From Micromonospora parastrephiae (GTDB lineage Bacteria; Actinomycetota; Actinomycetes; Mycobacteriales; Micromonosporaceae): a stretch of DNA of 58,914 nt. Positions 9,011 to 18,197 of the stretch are shown here, piece after piece (position 1 is the first letter of the stretch; every line of letters begins with the position of its first letter). The position numbers and the translations under genes were made by a program. The DNA is taken from contig NZ_JAEVHM010000018.1 of NCBI RefSeq assembly GCF_016802865.1, positions 1-58,914 on the forward strand, read 5' to 3'. The notes under the pieces are model-generated. The model saw only the letters and a program-made list of their open reading frames with translations. It did no database searches and had not been told where the DNA came from.

Positions 9011-10021
9011 CTACCGGCGGCGGGCCGCCAGCCGGTGTGCCAGAGCGGCGGCGCTACCCCAGACACCGCGCCGGAACAGCACCACCACGAGGACGAAGAT
9101 GCCGCCGGTGACCAGGCCGATCGCCTCGAACCCGGAGAACGACAACCAGTCCTCCAACCGCACGACGATCCCGGCGCCGAGCACCCCACCCCAGAGGGTG
9201 CCGATCCCGCCGAGCACCACCACGATGACGGCCTTGCCGGAGGTCGTCCAGTGCAGCACGTCCAGCGAGACGAAGCGGTGGCCGACCGCGAACAGCCCAC
9301 CGCCCAGGCCGGCGATGAAGCCCGAGAGGACGAACGCGGTCAGCTTGTAGCGGTGCACCGGGTAACCCAGCGCCCGGGCCCGGGCCGGGTTGTCCCGGAT
9401 GCCGACCAGCACCCGGCCGAACGGCGAGTGCACGATCCGCCAGGCGGCGGCCAGCCCGAGCAGCACGATCGGCAGGATCGCGTAGTAGAAGTAGTAGTCG
9501 TCGGTGAGGTCGACGCCGAACAGCTCGCGGGGCACCCCCTGGAGGCCGTTCTCGCCCTGCGTCACCGACCGCCACTCGTTGGCGACGTAGTAGACCATCT
9601 GCGCGAACGCCAGGGTCACCATCGCGAAGTAGATGCCGGTCCGCTTCACCGCCAGGTAGCCGATCGGCACCGCGAGCACCGCGGCGGCGAGCGCGCCGGC
9701 CAGCACGGCGAGGGGGAACGGCAGGCCGGCGTGGATGGCCACCAATCCGGTGACGTACGCCGACGTGCCCCAGAACGCGGCGTGCCCGAACGACATCAGC
9801 CCGGTGAAGCCGAGCAGCAGGTCCACCGCGACGGCGAACAAGGCCCAGCAGAGGATGTCCACCGCCACCGCCGGGTAGAGGCCGTTGGGCAGCCACGCCG
9901 CGACGACCAGTCCGACGGCGAGCAGCGCGTAGCGCACCCAGCCGGGGGCGTGGGCAACGGCGACCAGACCGGACGGGGCCGGGCGGGACGCGTCGGCGGG
10001 AGTCTCCACGGTGCTGGTCAT
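9011..10021 (-). CDS. livM: Branched-chain amino-acid ABC transporter permease LivM
   Basis: 336-residue membrane permease of the Liv (HAAT) family, about 9 to 10 helices. It carries the conserved GFTGLMSFGHAAFWGTSAYV segment (positions about 70-90) and the late EAA-like GGIGTLWGGVLGAG motif. With LivH it forms the translocation pore for branched-chain amino acids or related ligands. Its ATG overlaps the livH stop (ATGA). It is the last gene of the five-gene operon livG-livF-livK-livH-livM and is followed by a strong hairpin. Confidence 0.92.
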   Translation of the reverse strand: MTSTVETPADASRPAPSGLVAVAHAPGWVRYALLAVGLVVAAWLPNGLYPAVAVDILCWALFAVAVDLLLGFTGLMSFGHAAFWGTSAYVTGLVAIHAGLPFPLAVLAGALAAAVLAVPIGYLAVKRTGIYFAMVTLAFAQMVYYVANEWRSVTQGENGLQGVPRELFGVDLTDDYYFYYAILPIVLLGLAAAWRIVHSPFGRVLVGIRDNPARARALGYPVHRYKLTAFVLSGFIAGLGGGLFAVGHRFVSLDVLHWTTSGKAVIVVVLGGIGTLWGGVLGAGIVVRLEDWLSFSGFEAIGLVTGGIFVLVVVLFRRGVWGSAAALAHRLAARRR

Positions 10022-10899
10022 GCCGGCGCCTCCTCACGACCGAACAGCCCGGCCGGGCGCCAGAGCAGCACACCCGCCATCACGACGAAGACGATCGTCT
10101 GCGACACGATCGGGAAGTGCGACAGGTACGCCTCGCCCCACGCCTGCACCAGGCCGATGCCGAAGCCGGCGGCGACCGACCCGAAGATGGAGCCCAGCCC
10201 ACCGATCACCACCACCGCGAAGACCACGATGATCAGGTCGGCGCCCATCAGCGGGTTGACCGCGCGCATCGGCGCGGCCAGCACCCCGGCCAGGCCGGCC
10301 AGCCCGATACCGAACCCGAAGACCGGGGTCACCCAACGCCCGACGTCGATGCCGAACGCGCGGGTCAGATCGGGGCGCTCGGTGGACGCGCGGACCACCA
10401 TGCCGATCCGGGTCCGGGTGAGCACCCACCACACCGCGACGCAGAGCAGCACCGCGAAACCGAGGATGAAGACCCGGTACGTCGGGAAGTCGAAGAGTCC
10501 GAAGTTCACCGACCCGCTCAACAACGAGGGGGTGGCGTACGGGCTGGACTGCACGCCGTAGCGCAGCTTCACCAGGTCCTGAAGGATCAGCGTCAGGCCG
10601 AAGGTGAGCAGGAAGTTGTAGAGCGGGTCCAGCCTGGTCAGCCGGTGGATCACGGCGCGTTCCAGCGCCATGCCGAGCAGGCCCAGCCCCACCGGCATGA
10701 TGAGCAGGGCCGCCCAGAACGGCACGCCCGCCTCGGTGAGCAGCACGTACGCCCCGAACGCGCCGAGCATGTAGAACGCGCCGTGCGCGAAGTTGACCAC
10801 CCGCAGCATGCCGAAGATGACCGCGAGCCCGAGGGCGAGCAGGGCGTAGAACGCCCCGCTCACCAACCCGTTGAACGTGTTCTGCGCGAATCCGCTCAC
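10018..10899 (-). CDS. livH: Branched-chain amino-acid ABC transporter permease LivH
   Basis: 293-residue integral membrane permease, about 8 helices, the usual LivH length. It has the family segment LALGLAVIFGMLRVVNFAHGAFYMLGA near the N-terminus (given here across residues about 20-46) and GGLGSIFGSVAAGFGIG near residue 235. It partners with LivM; LivG and LivF supply ATP hydrolysis and LivK delivers the substrate. It lies 55 bp after livK in the same transcript. Confidence 0.93.
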   Translation of the reverse strand: MSGFAQNTFNGLVSGAFYALLALGLAVIFGMLRVVNFAHGAFYMLGAFGAYVLLTEAGVPFWAALLIMPVGLGLLGMALERAVIHRLTRLDPLYNFLLTFGLTLILQDLVKLRYGVQSSPYATPSLLSGSVNFGLFDFPTYRVFILGFAVLLCVAVWWVLTRTRIGMVVRASTERPDLTRAFGIDVGRWVTPVFGFGIGLAGLAGVLAAPMRAVNPLMGADLIIVVFAVVVIGGLGSIFGSVAAGFGIGLVQAWGEAYLSHFPIVSQTIVFVVMAGVLLWRPAGLFGREEAPA

Positions 10900-10954
10900 A
10901 GCGTCACATCCGTTCGTGACTGCGGGGCTCGCAAAACCGGCTCACTCCTCGCAC

Positions 10955-12205
10955 TCACAGCTTGCAGTCCGCGGACGGCGCGCGGAACGCCTCCGCGGCG
11001 GGGATCGTCTTGAGCACCTTGACGTAGTCCCACGGCTCGGTCACCTCGGACTGCGGCTTGACCTGGGCCAGGTACGCGTCGTGCACCACCCGGTGGTCCT
11101 CGGCGCGGATCTTGCCGTTGCGCAGGAAGACGTCCTCGACCGTCTTACCCTCCAGGCCCTTGACCACGGCGTCCGCGTCGTCGGTGCCGGCGGCCTGCAC
11201 CGCCTCCAGGTACTGCAACGCCGCCGAGTAGTTGGCCGCGTGCGCGAACGTCGGCCGAGTGCCCGCCTTCTGCTGGAAGCGGTCGGCGAACTCCCGGTTC
11301 TTCGCGTCGAAGTTCCAGTACCAGGCGTCGGTGTAGGTGGTGCCGGCCAGCGCGGCCGGGGTGAGCGAGTGGATGTCGGTGAGGAACATCAGCCCCACCG
11401 CCAGGCCGACGCCCTTGTCCCGCAGCTTGAACTCGTTGTACTGCTTCACCACGTTGACCAGCTCCGCGCCGGCCTGCATGGTGCCCAGCACGTCCGGCTT
11501 CGGGTTCAGGCCCGGCGCCTTGAGCAGGAAGGTGGAGAAGTCGCCGCTGGTGTTCGGGAACGGCGCGCCGTCCTTGCCGACGACCTTGCCGCCGGCCGCC
11601 GTGATGGCGGTGGAGAAGCTCTTTTCCATGTCCTGACCGAAGGCGTAGTTCGGGTACAGGATGTACCAGTTCTTGCCGATCTGCTCGGTGGTGGTCTTCC
11701 CCGTGCCGTTGGCCAGCATGTACGTGTCGTAGGCGTAGTGGAACGTGTACCTGTTGCAGCTCTTGCCGGTCAGGTCGGTGGTCGCCGCGCCGATGTTGAA
11801 GTAGAGCTTCTTCTTCTCCTTCGCCACGTCGGCGACCTTCAGCGCCGCCGACGAGGTGGGCACGTCCAGGATCAGGTCGACGCCCTTGCGGTCGTACATC
11901 TCCTGGGCCTTGGAGTTGGCCACGTCCGGCTTGTTCTGGTGATCGGCGGTCTCCACGCTGATGTCCTTGGTCACCGCCTTGTCGCCATACTTCGCGGTGA
12001 AGTCGGCAATGGCCATCTCCACCGCCGTCACCGAGTTCTTGCCGGACAACTCCGAGTACGCCCCGGACTGGTCGTTGAGCACGCCCAGCACGATCTTGTC
12101 GCCGGTCAGCTTCTGGTCGCCGCCCGACTGGGGGCCACCGCCGCCGCATCCGGCGACCAGCACCACCGCGGCCGACGCCGCGGCCACACCCACCGTCCTG
12201 CGCAT
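10955..12205 (-). CDS. livK: Liv ABC transporter substrate-binding lipoprotein
   Basis: 416-residue solute-binding protein (periplasmic-binding type I fold). The N-terminus MRRTVGVAAASAAVVLVAGCGGGG is a lipoprotein signal with lipobox VAGC, so it is probably anchored by the Cys at residue 20. The mature part begins near LGVLNDQSGAYSELSGKNSV, typical of Liv/urea/amide binding proteins. The ATG at 12205 is chosen over 12220 because GGAG lies 6 bases upstream and the signal peptide then has normal length. The binding-protein gene is third in this operon. Substrate could be leucine-type amino acids, short amides or another small ligand. Confidence 0.88.
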   Translation of the reverse strand: MRRTVGVAAASAAVVLVAGCGGGGPQSGGDQKLTGDKIVLGVLNDQSGAYSELSGKNSVTAVEMAIADFTAKYGDKAVTKDISVETADHQNKPDVANSKAQEMYDRKGVDLILDVPTSSAALKVADVAKEKKKLYFNIGAATTDLTGKSCNRYTFHYAYDTYMLANGTGKTTTEQIGKNWYILYPNYAFGQDMEKSFSTAITAAGGKVVGKDGAPFPNTSGDFSTFLLKAPGLNPKPDVLGTMQAGAELVNVVKQYNEFKLRDKGVGLAVGLMFLTDIHSLTPAALAGTTYTDAWYWNFDAKNREFADRFQQKAGTRPTFAHAANYSAALQYLEAVQAAGTDDADAVVKGLEGKTVEDVFLRNGKIRAEDHRVVHDAYLAQVKPQSEVTEPWDYVKVLKTIPAAEAFRAPSADCKL

Positions 12206-12256
12206 GCCCACTCCATCCATCCCGCGCGTCGTCGCGCGGATCGTCGTTGGGAGAAA

Positions 12257-12935
12257 TCAGATCCCGAGGTACGCGAGCAGCTCGCGTTCACGCGAACGCA
12301 CCTCGGAGTTGTCCATCGCCTCGGCGACACGTCCCTCGGCCAGCAGGTAGTGCCGGTCGGCGACCCCCGTGGCGAAGTGCAGGTTCTGCTCGACCAGCAG
12401 CACGGTCACCCCGTGCCGCTTGGCCTCGCGCAGCAGGTCGCCGACCTGCTGCACCAGCAGCGGCGACAGCCCCTCGGTGGGCTCGTCGCAGAGCAGCAGC
12501 CGGGCGCCCATCCGCAGCACCCGGGCCAGCGCGAGCATCTGCTGCTCGCCGCCGGAGAGCATGGTGGCCGCCGAGTCCCGCCGGGTGTGCAGGGCCGGGA
12601 ACGCCTCGTACACCCGCTCCAGCGACCACGGGTCGGGGCCGACGGTGGGCGGCAGCGTGAGGTTCTCGGTGACCGTCAGGGTGGCGTAGCTGCCCCGGTC
12701 GTCGGGCACCCAGCCCAACCCGAGGCGGGCCCGCCTGTGCGCCGGCAACCTGGTGATGTCCCGCCCGTCCAGCTCCACCGTGCCGCGCTGACCGGGGTGC
12801 AGCCCCATCACGCAGCGCAGCAGAGTGGACTTGCCGGCGCCGTTGCGCCCGACCAGGGTGACCACCTCGCCGGCGGAGACCTCAAGGCTGACGTCCCGCA
12901 GCACCTGCGCCTCGCCGTAGAAGGCGGACAGGTTC

Positions 12936-12949
<14 letters not shown>
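12257..12949 (-). CDS. livF: Branched-chain amino-acid ABC transporter ATPase LivF
   Basis: 230-residue ABC ATPase. Walker A is GRNGAGKST (about 34-42), the signature is LSGGEQQMLALARVL, and Walker B LLLCDEP follows with the Glu of DEPTEGLSP. The short, insertion-free C-terminus is typical of LivF. It overlaps livG by 14 bp and precedes livK by about 50 bp. Confidence 0.93.
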
Positions 12950-13697
<748 letters not shown>

Positions 13698-13736
13698 CGC
13701 CTCATCCTCCGCACGGTCCCGGCGACGGTCGATCCG

Positions 13737-13750
13737 GTGACCGTGGTCAC
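13737..13750. promoter_or_regulatory. Palindromic site upstream of the Liv operon
   Basis: GTGACC, GT, GGTCAC forms a perfect 14-bp palindrome 40 bp upstream of livG. Its position fits an operator for the Liv operon, but no regulator gene is adjacent and the site is short, so this is tentative. Confidence 0.3.
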
Positions 13751-13920
13751 AGGCCCGTCGCGTGGAGGAAACCTACGGCCGGTCGCGCGAGTCGAGCCAT
13801 GTCGATGGGATCCATATTCGGCCCCCAGAAGGCGTGTGCCGCCGCCACTTCCCGCCGCCACGACCTTGACCCGACGTTCTAGGTTGATGATCCAATAGCC
13901 CGAGGAAAGGCCCCCAACCC

Positions 13921-14778
13921 ATGCCCGTCGGCTTCACCATGGCGATCGTCTTCGCCGTCGCCCTGGTCGTCTGCGCCGTCCTGGCGCTCGTCGCCCCCAG
14001 AAGCGCGGTGAAGCGGACCGCCGCCCTCGCGGCGCTCGGCCTCCTCGCCGTCACGCTGCTGGTCGGTGTCGCCTCCAGCGCCCACTCCGTACCGATCCGC
14101 TCGGTCGGCATCGTGACCAGCTTCGGCAAGCCCACCGGCGAGGTGACCGGCTCGGGCCTGAAGTGGGTCGCCCCCTGGCAGAAGGTCGGCGAGTGGGACG
14201 CCGGCCGACAGAAGTACGACCACATCGGCGGCAACAACTGCGTAAGGGTCCGCACCGGCACACTCGCCGACGCGTGCGTCGAGGTGCTCGTCGAGTGGCA
14301 GGTCAAGCCGGAGAACGCGCCGAAGCAGTTCATGGACTACAAGGGAGACTTCGACAGCTTCCGGGGCCAGCGGATGGGCGTGCAGCTCGACAGCGCAGTC
14401 AACGACGCCTTCGCCGCGTACAACCCGCTGGAGAAGATCGACGGCCAGACCGGTGACGTCAACGTCGACCTGAAACCGTTCGCGGCGAACATCAAGACCA
14501 ACGCGGAGACCCGGCTCGCCACCGACGTCGACATCCTCTCGGTGACCATCACCCGCGTGAACCACGACGACAAGACCGAGGGCAACATCAAGGCGTTCCA
14601 GGACAAGCTGGCCCAGACCCGAAACCTGGAGCAGGACCGCAAGAACGCCGAGATCTCCAAGCAGATCACGGAGACCAACGCGAAGGTCGACAAGGTCACC
14701 CGCTGCCTGGAGATCGCCGAGAAGAACGGCGCCAACCCTGGGCTCTGCATCAACCCGGGCATCGTCACCGGCAAGTGA
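13921..14778 (+). CDS. SPFH/Band 7 (prohibitin-like) membrane protein
   Basis: 285-residue protein with two hydrophobic helices at the N-terminus (about residues 8-26 and 37-55). An SPFH domain follows (about 60-225), beginning IRSVGIVTSFGKPTGEV. A charged helical stretch (DKLAQTRNLEQDRKNAEISK, about 230-250) resembles the coiled coil that drives ring assembly in stomatin/prohibitin proteins. SPFH proteins organise membrane microdomains and modulate partner proteases or transporters. Two Cys residues near the C-terminus (RCLEIAE and GLCINPG) might form a disulfide. Divergent from livG; partner unknown. Confidence 0.82.
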   Translation: MPVGFTMAIVFAVALVVCAVLALVAPRSAVKRTAALAALGLLAVTLLVGVASSAHSVPIRSVGIVTSFGKPTGEVTGSGLKWVAPWQKVGEWDAGRQKYDHIGGNNCVRVRTGTLADACVEVLVEWQVKPENAPKQFMDYKGDFDSFRGQRMGVQLDSAVNDAFAAYNPLEKIDGQTGDVNVDLKPFAANIKTNAETRLATDVDILSVTITRVNHDDKTEGNIKAFQDKLAQTRNLEQDRKNAEISKQITETNAKVDKVTRCLEIAEKNGANPGLCINPGIVTGK

Positions 14779-14812
14779 CCTCGCTGGGTCCACGAGCAGG
14801 GCGCCAGTGGGC

Positions 14813-14921
14813 CTGTCGGGGCGCACGGCCGCCGGACCAGAGCGGGGTCGTGACCAGACGGAAACCCGTCAGCCGCCGTTTCTGCTCTTGGGAGAACGGC
14901 TTGGTCGAAGCGCCCCGACAG
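14813..14921 (+). ncRNA. Candidate structured leader RNA upstream of an MFS gene
   Basis: A perfect 12-bp closing helix, CTGTCGGGGCGC (14813-14824) with GCGCCCCGACAG (14910-14921), encloses nested non-crossing helices. These are GACC/GGTC (14835-14838 with 14846-14849), GACCA/TGGTC (14852-14856 with 14902-14906), GACGG/CCGTC (14857-14861 with 14866-14870) and GCCGTT/AACGGC (14875-14880 with 14895-14900). The last two sit inside the GACCA/TGGTC helix as a three-way junction. It occupies most of the 304-bp gap between the SPFH and MFS genes; no coding signal is evident there. It matches no riboswitch class I recognise. Direction is assumed from the downstream gene. Confidence 0.4.
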
Positions 14922-15082
14922 CCGATCATCACAGGTGCCCCTCGCACCACCCGCGTGCGAGCCACCGCTGCTGTTCGACCCCGCGAGCTTCGAACCTCGG
15001 CGACACCATCATGGGAGTCGAACGACCTGGCGTCCCCAAGCTGCTCCACGCTGATCGCTGTCCTGATCCGGATGGAGGACCG

Positions 15083-16378
15083 ATGCTGGCTCCCCTGCGG
15101 TACAGCGCGTTCCGGTACCTGGCTGTCGGCCGGCTGGTCAACATGCTGGGCAACGGTGTCGCTCCCATCGCGCTGGCCTTCGCCGTACTTGACCTGACGG
15201 GTTCGGTGCGCGACCTGGGCCTGGTGGTGGGTGCGCGATCGCTGATGACCGTGCTGTTCGTCCTCTTCGGCGGTGTGGTGGCCGACCGGGTTTCGCGCCG
15301 GCTGGTGCTGGTCGGCTCCAATGTGCTGGGTGCGCTGACCCAGGCGGCGGTGGCCGCACTGGTGCTCACCGGCACCGCGACGATCCCGCTGCTGCTGGCG
15401 CTCAGCGCGGCCAACGGCATCGTGAGCGCCCTGTCCCAGCCCGCCTCGGCCGCCGCGACGCCGCAGACGGTGCCGCCGGAGCTGATCCAGCAGGCCAACG
15501 CGCTCATCCGGCTCGGCATCAACGCGGCAATGATCGGCGGCGCCGCGCTCGGCGGCCTCCTGGTGGCCGCCGTCGGCCCGGGGTGGGGCCTCGCCATGGA
15601 CGCGATCACGTTCGCTGTCGCGGCTCTCGCGTTCACCGGAGTCCGGGTCGCTGCCTCGCCGGCGAAGAGCACCAACACGGGCATCGTCGCCGACCTCCGT
15701 GAGGGCTGGACGGAATTCACCGCGCGGACCTGGGTCTGGGTGGTGGTGCTCGGCTTCATGGTCCTCAATGCGGCCCTGGCTGGCGGCGTGCACGTGCTCG
15801 GCCCGGTCGTCGCGGAGGACACGATCGGCCGTAGCGCGTGGGGTCTGGTGTTGGCGGCGGAAACCGCTGGCATGGTCGTGGGCGGGTTGATCGCCCTGCG
15901 GCTCAGGGTTCGCCGGCTGCTGCTGCTCGGGGTGGTCTGCATGCTCGCCGAGTCGTTCCTGCTGTTGGGGCTGGCCGTGGCGCCCACCATCGTCGTGCTG
16001 TTGTCGGCTGGAGTGGCGGTCGGCATCGCCGTCGAGCAGTTCGCGGTGGCCTGGGACACCTCGATCGCGCAGAACGTCCCGGCCGACCGGCTGGCCCGCG
16101 TCTACTCCTACGACATGTTGGGGTCATGGGTCGCCATCCCACTCGGCCAGATTGCGGTCGGACCGGTCGCCGCGGCGATCGGCACCCGGGACACGCTGCT
16201 GATCATGGCGACCCTGGTGGTGCTCGCCGTCCTCGGCATGCTGGCCAGCCGGGACGTTCGCCGGCTCGAGGTGGCGGCCCCCACCCGCGCTGGCACCGCA
16301 GCACCGATCACGCCGGTCGACACTGGACCGAGCGGCGGCCCTACCACGGAGTCCACCGAACCAGCCACCCGCGCCTGA
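15083..16378 (+). CDS. MFS transporter
   Basis: 431-residue membrane transporter with about 12 helices, resembling the MFS_3/enterobactin-exporter-like group. It starts MLAPLRYSAFRYLAVGRLVN, has motif A as FGGVVADRVSRRLVLVGSN, and ends in a Thr/Pro-rich tail. GGAGGA lies just before the ATG at 15083; the frame is open further upstream but lacks a better start. The preceding 300 bp contain a foldable RNA, so expression might be controlled in the leader. Substrate unknown. Confidence 0.82.
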   Translation: MLAPLRYSAFRYLAVGRLVNMLGNGVAPIALAFAVLDLTGSVRDLGLVVGARSLMTVLFVLFGGVVADRVSRRLVLVGSNVLGALTQAAVAALVLTGTATIPLLLALSAANGIVSALSQPASAAATPQTVPPELIQQANALIRLGINAAMIGGAALGGLLVAAVGPGWGLAMDAITFAVAALAFTGVRVAASPAKSTNTGIVADLREGWTEFTARTWVWVVVLGFMVLNAALAGGVHVLGPVVAEDTIGRSAWGLVLAAETAGMVVGGLIALRLRVRRLLLLGVVCMLAESFLLLGLAVAPTIVVLLSAGVAVGIAVEQFAVAWDTSIAQNVPADRLARVYSYDMLGSWVAIPLGQIAVGPVAAAIGTRDTLLIMATLVVLAVLGMLASRDVRRLEVAAPTRAGTAAPITPVDTGPSGGPTTESTEPATRA

Positions 16379-16459
16379 CCCGGCGTCGACCTCCTCGATG
16401 CCAGCCGCGCCTTCAGGTAGCGACAAGCAGGCGCAGGCCCACGGTGCCAAGCCGCGCGG

Positions 16460-16993
16460 TCAGGTGGATGCCGGTCTGCGGCGCAACTCCCGGATGACGC
16501 CGTGCCGCTTCAGCGCCCAGGCCAGGCGGCGGGCGGGACGGTGCCGCAGGAGCAGCAACACCGCCTCCCCGACCAGCGTCAGTCGACGGCTGCGGAACTC
16601 GTCCTCGACCACCTTCCACACCAGTGTCCGCATCCCCTGCGACTCGAGGGCGTCGCGGATCTCGGCGCGGACGGCGGGATCGTCCAGAGCAGACCGGATC
16701 GACGACGCGAGACCCGGGCGGTCGGCGAGGTTGTCCGAGATCGCGGCGGCGAGGCTGTGCCGGATGTCGTCGGTCTCTATCAGCAGCAGGACCGCGCCGC
16801 GGATCTCCGCTGTCTCCAACGCCGACCGCAGAAGCTCCATCGCCCGACGCCGCACCTCGTCGTCGTGATCGTCGACGGCCAGAGCGGCGAGCAGCGACGT
16901 CACCTCGTCAAGGTCGATCAGGTGCCGCAGGCCAGCCCGGAAGTCGGGTCGTTGCCAGGCGGCGAGCAGCACCTTGACCACGTTGCGATCCAT
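16460..16993 (-). CDS. Hypothetical helical protein (HEAT-like)
   Basis: I do not recognise a named family. The 177-residue product is nearly all alpha-helical, with repeated helical pairs such as LIDLDEVTSLLAALAVDDHD, RRAMELLRSALETAEIRGA and DIRDALESQGMRTLV-like segments that suggest an alpha-solenoid. There is no signal peptide or membrane span and no Cys cluster. The C-terminus is strongly basic (RHRPARRLAWALKRHGVIRE), so nucleic-acid or membrane-surface contact is possible. It stands alone between an MFS gene and the alcohol dehydrogenase, convergent with the former. Codon bias supports a real gene. Confidence 0.6.
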   Translation of the reverse strand: MDRNVVKVLLAAWQRPDFRAGLRHLIDLDEVTSLLAALAVDDHDDEVRRRAMELLRSALETAEIRGAVLLLIETDDIRHSLAAAISDNLADRPGLASSIRSALDDPAVRAEIRDALESQGMRTLVWKVVEDEFRSRRLTLVGEAVLLLLRHRPARRLAWALKRHGVIRELRRRPAST

Positions 16994-17087
16994 GCCCTCA
17001 CCTACCCGCTCGGCACTCGGAACGAAACGAGTGAGACATCTGCTGGAGCACGCGGCAAGGATCGAGCAGCGGCCGAGACCTCTCGGC

Positions 17088-18197
17088 TCAGTTCAGGGTG
17101 ACCACCCAGCGGGCGCCCTCGCCGCGGGCGAGCCGGTCGAACGCCGTGGGCGCTTCGTCCAGCGGGATCGTGCCGCTGACCAGCACACGCAGATCCAGTG
17201 CACCGTCGGCCAGCTCGGCAGCCAACGCGGGTACCTCCCGGTCGGGGTCGGACGAGCCGTACACCGAGGAGCGCAGCGTACGGGCGGAGTGGAAGATGTC
17301 CAGCGCGCCGAGGCTCACCATGTCGTCCTTGGCGCCCATGCCGACCACGGTCACCGCTCCGCCACGCCGGGTGAGCCGCCAGGCAGCACGGATGGTGGCG
17401 GCGCGCCCGACGCACTCGAAGGCGTGGTCGACGCCCCGGCCCTCGGTGCGCGCCCGTACCTCCTTGGAGAGCCGGTCGTCGGAGAGCAGAAAGTCGGTCG
17501 CCCCCGCGGCGAGCGCCAGGTCCCGCTTGGCCTCGGCGACGTCGACAGCGAGGATCGTCGTGGCGCCGGCCCGGCGGGCGGCGGTGAGCACGGCCAGTCC
17601 GACCCCGCCCAGCCCGATCACCGCGACCGACTCGCCGGCGGCCACTCCAGCGGTGTTGTGCACCGCGCCGACACCGGTGAGCACCGCGCAGCCGAGCAGC
17701 GCGGCCCGCTCCGGGGGCAGACCGGCGGGGACCGGAATGACAGCCTTCTCGGGCACCACCACCGCCTCGGCGAGCGCGCCGAGGCCGAGGGTCAGGTGCA
17801 GCGGGACGCCGTCCTCGGTCTCGCCGCGCGGCACGGTCGGGGAGGTGGTGTCGGCGCAGAGCCACGGCTCGCCGCGCCGGCACCACCAGCACGCCCGGCA
17901 GGCCGGCGCCCAGTTGAGCACCACCGGGGTGCCGACCGCCAGCCGGACGCCGGGTCCGGTCTCGGCCACCACTCCGGTCGCCTCGTGCCCGAGCACCAGT
18001 GGGTACTTCGGGGCGAGGGTGCCGTTCACCATGGACAGGTCGGAGTGGCAGACGCCGGCGGCGCGGATCGTCACCCGCACCTCGCCGGGGCCGGGCGCGG
18101 CAGGCGTACCCGCTCGACCCGCCAGGCCGGCGCCGGACGCGCGCGCGACGAGCGCGCGCACGGTGACCGGCAGTGCGGCCCGCTCGGTGCCGCTCAT
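17088..18197 (-). CDS. Zinc-dependent alcohol dehydrogenase (MDR family)
   Basis: 369-residue medium-chain dehydrogenase. It has the catalytic-zinc Cys in AAGVCHSDL, the His in LGHEATGVV, a structural-zinc cluster CRACWWCRRGEPWLC, and a Rossmann GLGGVGLAVL. It most resembles class III-like/mycothiol-type alcohol dehydrogenases that oxidise primary alcohols to aldehydes with NAD. Its ATG overlaps the stop of the upstream aldehyde dehydrogenase (ATGA), so the pair likely performs alcohol to aldehyde to acid. The operon appears controlled by the neighbouring TetR repressor (shared operator). Confidence 0.88.
   Translation of the reverse strand: MSGTERAALPVTVRALVARASGAGLAGRAGTPAAPGPGEVRVTIRAAGVCHSDLSMVNGTLAPKYPLVLGHEATGVVAETGPGVRLAVGTPVVLNWAPACRACWWCRRGEPWLCADTTSPTVPRGETEDGVPLHLTLGLGALAEAVVVPEKAVIPVPAGLPPERAALLGCAVLTGVGAVHNTAGVAAGESVAVIGLGGVGLAVLTAARRAGATTILAVDVAEAKRDLALAAGATDFLLSDDRLSKEVRARTEGRGVDHAFECVGRAATIRAAWRLTRRGGAVTVVGMGAKDDMVSLGALDIFHSARTLRSSVYGSSDPDREVPALAAELADGALDLRVLVSGTIPLDEAPTAFDRLARGEGARWVVTLN

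Noticed and set aside
14807..15082. N-terminal extension of the MFS protein through the 300-bp gap
   Set aside because: It covers the foldable leader, has no membrane or domain character, and ATG 15083 gives a family-length transporter.
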